NCBI GenBank assembly: GCA_000344275.1
Contig: AORU01000011.1
Span: 1 to 64,000, forward strand
Reading direction: 5' to 3'
DNA: 64,000 nucleotides
Source: Streptococcus oralis subsp. tigurinus AZ_3a
Lineage (GTDB): Bacteria; Bacillota; Bacilli; Lactobacillales; Streptococcaceae
A program made the position numbers and the translations under genes. The notes under the pieces were generated by a model. The model did not search any database. It saw only the letters and a program-made list of their open reading frames with translations, and was not told the origin of the DNA. Shown here piece after piece: positions 58,277-64,000 of the stretch (positions are counted from its first letter, which is position 1; each line of letters opens with the position of its first letter).

Positions 58277-59332
58277 TCACTCTGCAATCGCAGTAATCGG
58301 GTCCACCTTTAGCAAGCGTGGAAGTGAAATGATACCACCTAGAAGGGCCATCAAGGAAATTACCAAACTTAGGACAGAGTAGGCTATCCAACTTGGATAG
58401 AAAAAGAAGGTAGCTGGCAAGACTAAAATCACTCCTCCGATTGCCAGTAAGGCTAAAGCAATCCCCATACCAGCTAAGAGGAAGATTTGACAGAAAAGGG
58501 ACCATACAATGGTTTTGATCTGTATCCCTTGAGCCCGCATTATTCCATAAAGACCCAGTTTTTGGATGGTAATGATATAAACAAAAATCCCCACAATCAA
58601 GCCTGTGATAACAATCATAGCAAGAATCATCCCTGAAAATACATTAACCTGAGGTGTGTAACCAGGAATTTTCGATATCATTTTTGGAATGGAAATCTGT
58701 TTCAGTCCATCGCCAACCACCTCTATGTCATTTTTCAATACCAAGGCAGAGATGGAACGATTGGCCTCCAAGGTTCCTTGTAAGGTCCAATAAGTTGTCA
58801 GACTCGTAAAGACAACAGGCTCGGTGAAAAATTTATTTCCTTGAGTCAGGCCTACAATCTTGTAACTTGCCTCGCTTCCATTGAGCTGAATGGCATCACC
58901 TAGCTTCATCCCATAGTTCTCAAAAGACTGATCCACGACAACCTCATCATCTCCTTCAGGATAACGACCCTCCGTCAAACTAGGAGAGATAAAAGAGTCC
59001 CAGTCTTGAGCAAAAATGGAAACATTGACCTTTTCACTACCATCGACTAGATTGGTTACAGCAAACATATAGCCTAATGGAGCAGCCTCTTCAGAACTAT
59101 TATCCTTGTAGTCCTTTTCAGGAATAAAGGATGCCGTCAAATTATCATTTGCATAGTCGGATAAAACGACACCCGTCGCTTGCCAATTATCAATAGCTGC
59201 TCGGTTGTTTCGCACAAGACCAAGAGCTAGACTGGTCATAAAAAAGACCATAAAAGCAATAAGAAAAATGGTAGTTAGAATCAAACTATATCGAAGTTTG
59301 TTTTGTACTATTTCTTTGATAGCAAGATACAT
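58277..59332 (-). CDS. FtsX-type ABC transporter permease (MacB family)
   Basis: About 351 residues with one N-terminal helix (about 18-40), a large extracellular domain (about 45-225) and three C-terminal helices (about 235-345), the MacB/FtsX topology. The C-terminus RLLKVDPITAIAE is typical. Substrate unknown; relatives deal with antimicrobial peptides or lipids. I start at MYLAIKEIV behind AAAGGAG, not at the 33-codon extension, because the family begins there. First of a two-gene operon with the ATPase, preceded by a possible short leader peptide gene. Confidence 0.88.
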   Translation of the reverse strand: MYLAIKEIVQNKLRYSLILTTIFLIAFMVFFMTSLALGLVRNNRAAIDNWQATGVVLSDYANDNLTASFIPEKDYKDNSSEEAAPLGYMFAVTNLVDGSEKVNVSIFAQDWDSFISPSLTEGRYPEGDDEVVVDQSFENYGMKLGDAIQLNGSEASYKIVGLTQGNKFFTEPVVFTSLTTYWTLQGTLEANRSISALVLKNDIEVVGDGLKQISIPKMISKIPGYTPQVNVFSGMILAMIVITGLIVGIFVYIITIQKLGLYGIMRAQGIQIKTIVWSLFCQIFLLAGMGIALALLAIGGVILVLPATFFFYPSWIAYSVLSLVISLMALLGGIISLPRLLKVDPITAIAE

Positions 59333-59343
59333 GCTTATCTCCT

Positions 59344-59412
59344 TTAACTTTCCCCAGAGGTAGCAAGAAGGCCACCCAGTCCAATAGACAGAATCTCTGT
59401 CCTTCCATCCAT
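59344..59412 (-). CDS. Possible 22-codon leader peptide before the ABC exporter
   Basis: On the bottom strand AGGAG, then 9 nt, then an ATG opens the frame MDGRTEILSIGLGGLLATSG (first 20 of 22 residues), ending with TAA at 59344-59346. The stop codon overlaps the AAAGGAG that serves the permease gene, so translation of the two could be coupled. The peptide is Gly/Leu-rich and mostly neutral. It could equally be a chance frame in an untranslated leader. Confidence 0.3.
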   Translation of the reverse strand: MDGRTEILSIGLGGLLATSGES

Positions 59413-59712
59413 TCAAAACAACTCCTACCAATACTCTTCAAAAGTATCCAGGTAGCAACTCAACAAATCATCTTAGGAAAAAGCCTCAGCTTGCTATCAA
59501 TTTATATAAGTTATCCTTTCTCAGTATATTTACAATAGAGAAGGTCAGGTCATCTGTTTTAAGTGTAACATCCATGCTATCATTTTCCCTAGTGGGTGTC
59601 AAGAAGAGCGACTTAGAAGATGATAAGAGGCTTTAGTAGTTTTGTAACAATTCTGTAATAATTCTCTGCATAAAAAATGATAAAATAGTTATGTACTGTT
59701 AAGGAGAGAATC
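59413..59712. other. Intergenic region between the ABC exporter and DUF3270 genes
   Basis: It must hold two divergent promoters. On the top strand TGATAAAAT near 59680-59690 precedes AAGGAGAG and the DUF3270 ATG and is the best candidate. On the bottom strand TATACT and TATATAAA near 59500-59535 are possible -10 boxes, but I cannot choose. I see no repeat, RNA gene or further reading frame. Confidence 0.5.
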
Positions 59713-60003
59713 ATGCCCGCAAGAAAATTAGAAGCTTATGAGTTTGAACAAACTTCCGAATCGAATCAAACTCAGCTTTATCAAGACTATACACTGGAAG
59801 CTCCTGTTAGCTCCAATTTAAAAGAGATTTTATTTTTTGTAAATATTGCTTGTTTTTGTATTTTTATGGTGTTTTTTAGTTTTATCTTTTTAGCCTTAAA
59901 ATTGAACACGGCTTTATCATTTGTTGCTGCTATGGGGGCAAGCTTGGCACTCCTCCAACTCCAACGAAAGATCATTAAACGAAAAATTTCAAAATCAAAA
60001 TAA
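59713..60003 (+). CDS. DUF3270-family small membrane protein
   Basis: A 96-residue protein. The first 38 residues are hydrophilic and rich in Glu/Gln/Ser; two hydrophobic helices follow (about 40-63 and 66-84) and the tail is strongly basic (QRKIIKRKISKSK). I recognise it as the streptococcal DUF3270 protein found next to ciaRH. No function is known. AAGGAG precedes the ATG. It converges with ciaH. Confidence 0.85.
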   Translation: MPARKLEAYEFEQTSESNQTQLYQDYTLEAPVSSNLKEILFFVNIACFCIFMVFFSFIFLALKLNTALSFVAAMGASLALLQLQRKIIKRKISKSK

Positions 60004-60004
60004 A

Positions 60005-60030
60005 GGTTGGTAGCGGTACCAACCTCTTTT
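60005..60030 (+). terminator. Terminator of the DUF3270 gene
   Basis: GGTTGGTA-GCGG-TACCAACC followed by TCTTTT. Confidence 0.75.
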
Positions 60031-60039
60031 CTGGTTATC

Positions 60040-60068
60040 AAAAAAGACAGTTTTAAAACTGTCTTTTT
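60040..60068. terminator. Terminator of ciaRH (bidirectional)
   Basis: AAAAAGACAGTTTT / AAAACTGTCTTTTT is a perfect palindrome with A and T tails on both sides, between convergent genes. Confidence 0.8.
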
Positions 60069-61404
60069 ATTTATTCTTACGTTTGGGAGGAGATTGAATA
60101 GCAATCTTAACTTCAAAAATTGTTCCTCTAGGCTTGTTATCTTTAACGGTAATCGTTCCTCGTAAGGCATCTACGATCTGCTTGGCCAAAGATAGTCCCA
60201 GACCAAAACCGCCTTTTTGACGGGTTCTCGCCTTGTCTACACGATAAAAGCGGTCAAAGATTTTCTTCTTGTCAGCAGCTGAGATCCCAATTCCGTTATC
60301 CGTTACGGATAGATAGAGATGGCGATCCGTAGCATGAACTACAAACTCAATTTTCCCATCTTCTTCGGTATACTTAATGGCATTATCAAATAAGATGGTC
60401 ATGAGCTGTTTTAGAAGCAACTGATCGGTCATAAAGGGACGATAAATCCGATTTTCATACTCAAAAATACGATCATTTTCAGAAGCAATCAATTCATAGT
60501 TAGCAAAGGTCGTCTTAAAAAACTGTGGTGATACTTCTGCTATTTCTGGTTTGATTCCATCATCGCGACGTGCAAGGTTGAGAAGATTGGTCGTGAGGAA
60601 ACGCATGTTGCGAACTTCTTCAAGACTCGAAGCGATACTTTCGCTGGATTCCATAATCGTTGCCTCTGGTTTTCGAAAGAGAGTCTCTAAACGATTTTGT
60701 AAAACGGCCAAAGGCGTTCTCAGTTCGTGGCTCGCATTTTCAACAAAGGACTTCTGCTTTTGCATACTTTCCAGCAGAGGTTTGACACTGATACGTGCCA
60801 GATAAACACTGGCAATTAAAGATAGGAGCCAGAAACTGGCCATGACCACTACGATTAAATGCTCATGGTTTTGGCTAATCTGCTCAAGCTGACTAGTGTT
60901 GATCAAGATTGCCGCATATTTGACATTACTTGAAACAGTGGATGAATTGGTTTCCATCAAGATCATCCGGTAGGTTTCTTCCTGACCGTAGCTATTGACA
61001 ACTTGGATTTGGCGAATGTGATTCAACTCTTTCTTGTCCAGCTTGATCTTGTCCAAGCCTAAAAAACGATTGCCCAGTAAGAGTTGGTTAAAATCCTTGT
61101 CAAAGAGCAAGACTTCCGTATTGGAGCTGACATTGGGTTTGATTTCAGCCTTGCTGGCATCCGCAGTTGCGGGTTCAATGTCCTTGACTTCTTCAGTTGC
61201 CCGATTAAGAGCTAACTGGATAACCGCTTGAGGGCTGCCACTAAGGGCTTGGAGTTTTTCATCTACAGAAGTGTAGAGACTCGAGTGCATTACCTGGAGG
61301 ATAATCAAGGTCATAGCAGAGAAGATTAGGGTGAACACTCCAAAGTTTCGAATGAAATAGCTGAAATCATCTGCATACCATGTTTTTTTTAGTTTATTGA
61401 ACAT
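60067..61404 (-). CDS. ciaH: Sensor histidine kinase CiaH
   Basis: Membrane sensor of the CiaRH two-component system that influences competence, beta-lactam tolerance and virulence in pneumococcus. It has 445 residues: a first membrane helix (about 20-45), an extracellular domain (about 46-175), a second helix (about 180-205), and the H-box [13 protein letters not shown] with His at about 226. The N-box DNAIKY, G1 [10 protein letters not shown] and G2 [13 protein letters not shown] follow. It overlaps ciaR by 11 nt. Amino acid changes in this protein are a known route to altered competence, so its sequence is worth aligning. Confidence 0.96.
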   Translation of the reverse strand: MFNKLKKTWYADDFSYFIRNFGVFTLIFSAMTLIILQVMHSSLYTSVDEKLQALSGSPQAVIQLALNRATEEVKDIEPATADASKAEIKPNVSSNTEVLLFDKDFNQLLLGNRFLGLDKIKLDKKELNHIRQIQVVNSYGQEETYRMILMETNSSTVSSNVKYAAILINTSQLEQISQNHEHLIVVVMASFWLLSLIASVYLARISVKPLLESMQKQKSFVENASHELRTPLAVLQNRLETLFRKPEATIMESSESIASSLEEVRNMRFLTTNLLNLARRDDGIKPEIAEVSPQFFKTTFANYELIASENDRIFEYENRIYRPFMTDQLLLKQLMTILFDNAIKYTEEDGKIEFVVHATDRHLYLSVTDNGIGISAADKKKIFDRFYRVDKARTRQKGGFGLGLSLAKQIVDALRGTITVKDNKPRGTIFEVKIAIQSPPKRKNK

Positions 61405-62068
61405 CTTTTAAAATATACCCGACACTACGCAAGGTTTGAAGATTCTCAGCAAAGGCTGTTCCCTTCAATTTCTTACGAACTTTTGAAACATAGACTTCTA
61501 CGACGGAAATCGTCGTATCGCTATCAAATCCCCATAGGCGGTCAAAAATTTGCGTCTTGGGAAGAATGACATTTTGATTTTGAAGGAAGTAAACCAATAA
61601 CTCAAACTCTTTTCCGAGTAGATCTACAGGAGTATCTTCCACTTTCACTTCATTCGTTGAAAGGTTGACGACAATATCCCCATAAGTCAAGGTGTTTTCG
61701 TTAAACTTGCCTGAACGTTTGAGAAGGGCTTGGATCCGCATTTTGAGTTCTTCTAGGTAGAAAGGTTTGGTGAGGTAGTCATCCGCTCCCAACTCAAAAC
61801 CATGTCCCTTGTCATCCAAACTTTCCTTAGCAGTCATGATTAGTACTGGTGTTGAGATCCCTTTTTCTCGCAACTCTTTTAAGACTTGGAACCCATTTTT
61901 TTCTGGCAACATCAGGTCAAGCAAAATCAAGTCATAGACGCCACTTTCAGCTTCGTAGAGACCTTCTTCTCCATCAAAAACCTGCATAACATCTGCAAAA
62001 TCATCTAAAAAGTCAAATACTGAGTTTGACAGACCCAGGTCATCTTCTACTAATAAGATTTTTATCAT
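61394..62068 (-). CDS. ciaR: Response regulator CiaR
   Basis: OmpR/PhoB-family regulator. It has 224 residues. The receiver domain has the phospho-acceptor D51 (LILLDLMLP), acidic pocket E8-D9-D10, T79 (MTAKES) and K101 (TKPF). The C-terminal winged helix (about 128-222) includes [21 protein letters not shown]. Pneumococcal CiaR binds direct repeats TTTAAG-N5-TTTAAG and activates, among others, five small RNAs. None of those RNAs is recognisable in this window. It heads ciaRH. Confidence 0.97.
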   Translation of the reverse strand: MIKILLVEDDLGLSNSVFDFLDDFADVMQVFDGEEGLYEAESGVYDLILLDLMLPEKNGFQVLKELREKGISTPVLIMTAKESLDDKGHGFELGADDYLTKPFYLEELKMRIQALLKRSGKFNENTLTYGDIVVNLSTNEVKVEDTPVDLLGKEFELLVYFLQNQNVILPKTQIFDRLWGFDSDTTISVVEVYVSKVRKKLKGTAFAENLQTLRSVGYILKDVQ

Positions 62069-62092
62069 CAGAAACTCCTCCTTGTTATGATT

Positions 62093-62114
62093 ATTATACC
62101 AAAATTGCCTTAAA
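62093..62114 (-). promoter_or_regulatory. ciaR promoter with a possible CiaR half-repeat
   Basis: Extended -10 TGGTATAAT (hexamer 62093-62098) on the bottom strand is preceded by TTTAAG-GCAAT-TTTGGT. The first half fits the CiaR repeat; the second half does not. Autoregulation is possible. Confidence 0.45.
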
Positions 62115-62160
62115 AAAAACTCAACTCTCTCTTCTTTTCAGATAGAAAGTTGAGTTTTTT
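62112..62160 (-). terminator. Terminator of pepN
   Basis: AAAACTCAACT...AGTTGAGTTTTTTTT on the bottom strand, between the pepN stop and ciaR. The T run forms part of the ciaR promoter region. Confidence 0.8.
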
Positions 62161-62178
62161 ATTTACATTTCGAATGAA

Positions 62179-64000
62179 TTAAGCCTTGCCATATTGGGCT
62201 ACAACAGCTTCGACTGCTGCTTTTTCACGCTTAATCAAGTCAACACGTGCTGCAATATCCTTGATCCCCATGCGGATGTTACGGCTAAGCGCAAGGTCAG
62301 AAAGTTGCGGTTCAAAGAATTCCTTGTACTCTGCCAAGCGTTGCTCTGTCTTAAATACATGGGCAGGTAGGATAACAAAGCTATCAAAGCTCATATCCCC
62401 ACCAAGAGCTGCCTTGATCCAATCCCAGTTTTCACGCGCCCATACCCAAACAGTTTCTTGAGTTGTTTGATGATCTAGGAACTGGTAATACCAAGCAGAC
62501 AAGTCTTGTGGTTTCACCACAAATTTATCCTTCCATGAACTAATCAAGGTTTGGATATTGTCAGCATCTGTACTGTAGGCAAGAGCCGCAGCCAACTGGC
62601 GTTTGAAGACCGCATCTGTCGCATGAGTGTAGAGGTCCAGATAAGTTGCAACCAAGTCTTTGGTCTCATGGTGTTTCATCTCATTGATGAGAACTTGAGC
62701 ACGGATGGCTGCTGGAAGTCCTGCAAGGTTCTCCTTGTGAACTGCAAAGATTTGGCTAGCAACTTGACTAGCTTCTGCATCATTAGAGCGAATCATCATG
62801 GAAATTGTCAACTGACGAACCAATTCATCCTCATCTGATTCTCCATCTTTGGCTTCAAAACCAAGACGGTCATAGTTGTGGCGAGCCAATTTAGCAACCA
62901 GTGCCTTGAAGGCTGTTTCAGCATCCGTTCCTTCATCAATAAAGCGCTCAAGGGCAGAAATCACTTGAGAAACAGCTGAAACGACAAGGTAAGATTCTTC
63001 CTTAGCAAGTTTATCAAGGACTGGGAGCAAGTCCGCATAAGAAATGTGTCCTGCTTCTGCAAGCAGACGACGTTCTTGAACGATTTGCAGTTTGCTTGTG
63101 TTATCAAGTGTTTCTAAGTCAGCAAGAACAGCTTCTAACAAGTCTCCTTGATAGTCTGTAATGTAGTGGGCTGTATTTTCAGTGTTGAGGCGAAGTGCTC
63201 CTTCGTTTTCAGCAAGAAGAGCAGCATAGCCAGGGATTTCGATACTTTCAGTTTCAAGTGTATCTGGCAAACCTTTCCAGTTGCTGTTGAGTGGCACTAC
63301 CCAGAGGCGGTTCTTGTCTTCATGCTCACCGATAAAGAATTGTTTTTGTGAAATCTTCAAGACATCATTTTCAACTTTGACAGTGAGAACTGGATAGCCA
63401 GGCTGTTCCAGCCAAGAATCCATGAAGGCTGCAACATCTCGCCCTGATGCTTGTCCGAGAGCATTCCAAAGGTCACGACCAATGGTATTGCTGTACTGGT
63501 GTTTTTCAAAGTAAGCATGCAAGCCTTTGGCGAAATCAGCATCGCCTAGCCAACGTCGAAGCATGTGCATGAGACGGCTTCCTTTGGCATAGACGATAGC
63601 GCCATCAAAGAGCGTATTGATTTCATCTGGGTGTTTGACTTCGACGTGAACAGACTGCACACCATCCGTCGCATCGCGTTTAAGCGCAGCTGGAACCCCA
63701 CCTGTTTGGAAATCTTCAAAGATATTCCAACTTGGTTCGATGGCATCCACACAGACGTATTCCATCATGTTTGCGAAGCTTTCATTGAGCCAGAGGTCAT
63801 CCCACCATTTCATAGTCACGAGGTTTCCAAACCATTGGTGAGCCAACTCATGTGCTACAACTAGGGCAACTTGTTGACGGCTAGCAAAGGTTGAGTTCTC
63901 ATCCACAACTAAGTACACTTCACGGTAGGTCACAAGACCCCAGTTTTCCATAGCACCAGCTGAGAAGTCAGGAAGGGCGATGTGAAGTGATTGAGGGATT
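62179..64000 (-). CDS. pepN: Aminopeptidase N (M1 family), C-terminal part; 5' end outside the window
   Basis: Broad-specificity zinc aminopeptidase in the cytoplasm. The frame stays open to the window edge; about 607 of the usual 845-850 residues are present. The exopeptidase motif GAMENWG lies near the edge (about 63940-63960), followed by the zinc motif HELAHQWFGN and the third ligand in LWLNESFANMMEY. The rest is the helical ERAP1-like C-terminal domain, ending AAVEAVVAQYGKA. It is upstream of ciaRH in the same direction, as I recall for pneumococcus, with a terminator between. Confidence 0.97.
   Translation of the reverse strand, partial: IPQSLHIALPDFSAGAMENWGLVTYREVYLVVDENSTFASRQQVALVVAHELAHQWFGNLVTMKWWDDLWLNESFANMMEYVCVDAIEPSWNIFEDFQTGGVPAALKRDATDGVQSVHVEVKHPDEINTLFDGAIVYAKGSRLMHMLRRWLGDADFAKGLHAYFEKHQYSNTIGRDLWNALGQASGRDVAAFMDSWLEQPGYPVLTVKVENDVLKISQKQFFIGEHEDKNRLWVVPLNSNWKGLPDTLETESIEIPGYAALLAENEGALRLNTENTAHYITDYQGDLLEAVLADLETLDNTSKLQIVQERRLLAEAGHISYADLLPVLDKLAKEESYLVVSAVSQVISALERFIDEGTDAETAFKALVAKLARHNYDRLGFEAKDGESDEDELVRQLTISMMIRSNDAEASQVASQIFAVHKENLAGLPAAIRAQVLINEMKHHETKDLVATYLDLYTHATDAVFKRQLAAALAYSTDADNIQTLISSWKDKFVVKPQDLSAWYYQFLDHQTTQETVWVWARENWDWIKAALGGDMSFDSFVILPAHVFKTEQRLAEYKEFFEPQLSDLALSRNIRMGIKDIAARVDLIKREKAAVEAVVAQYGKA

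Noticed and set aside
58277..59431. Longer form of the FtsX-type permease starting at 59431
   Set aside because: The 33 extra residues are not permease-like and AAAGGAG precedes the later ATG.
59787..60170. Antisense frame of 127 codons opposite DUF3270
   Set aside because: It crosses two terminators and the end of ciaH; no start signal.

Overview
The window is chromosomal DNA of a Streptococcus, most likely of the mitis group (S. mitis / S. oralis / S. pneumoniae relatives). I infer this from AT-rich coding, extended TGnTATAAT promoters, and close agreement of whole gene blocks with what I remember of pneumococcal loci: spxR, cpoA, coiA, pmrA, pavA, ciaRH and pepN. No database could be searched. 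Most of the window is core genome. The order of the blocks differs from the pneumococcal order I remember, so breakpoints probably lie between them.

Layout. (1) 1-5.5 kb: the edge of an IS200-type element, tuf, an AI-2E family permease, dacA, and an extracellular thioredoxin/CcdA pair. (2) 5.5-9.6 kb: the murA-GNAT-spxR-map operon. (3) 9.6-18.6 kb: glycolysis (pyk, pfkA), dnaE, pepX and an ArgR-type regulator. (4) 18.6-26.3 kb: obg, three small proteins, two glycolipid glycosyltransferases (one is cpoA), a DUF59 gene, rpoD and dnaG. (5) 26.4-33.5 kb: a tryptophan-type ABC transporter behind a T-box leader, then ppc and ftsW. (6) 33.7-38.2 kb: prsA/ppmA, an O-methyltransferase, pepF and the competence gene coiA with a com-box. 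(7) 38.3-40.5 kb: an accessory Card1-like CARF/nuclease gene (DUF1887 family) and a frameshifted tehB. (8) 40.5-48.3 kb: a long co-directional run from ybeY to smpB. (9) 48.3-57.5 kb: pavA, then the nucleoside salvage locus (rpiA, deoB, DUF1697, punA, a broken amidotransferase, deoD) with a sirtuin gene, followed by a U32 peptidase. (10) 57.5-64 kb: a MacB/FtsX-type ABC exporter, DUF3270, ciaRH and the 3' part of pepN.

How the genes connect. The salvage locus cleaves nucleosides (PunA, DeoD), isomerises the pentose phosphate (DeoB) and passes it to the pentose phosphate pathway (RpiA). SmpB and RNase R are adjacent and overlap, matching their shared role in ribosome rescue. CcdA feeds electrons to the lipoprotein thioredoxin beside it.

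Most unusual points. An orphan Card1-like nuclease sits next to coiA with no CRISPR or cas gene in view. The sirtuin gene is flanked by a 58-bp direct repeat of the deoD 3' end, the signature of a cassette inserted at that site. A roughly 590-bp array of diverged hairpin repeats of two kinds lies upstream of deoD, which itself has no visible Shine-Dalgarno sequence. Three genes (dacA, cpoA, U32 peptidase) have a -10 box so close to the ATG that their transcripts should be leaderless. tehB and the amidotransferase gene are each broken by a one-base frameshift. I saw no tRNA, rRNA or CRISPR array.
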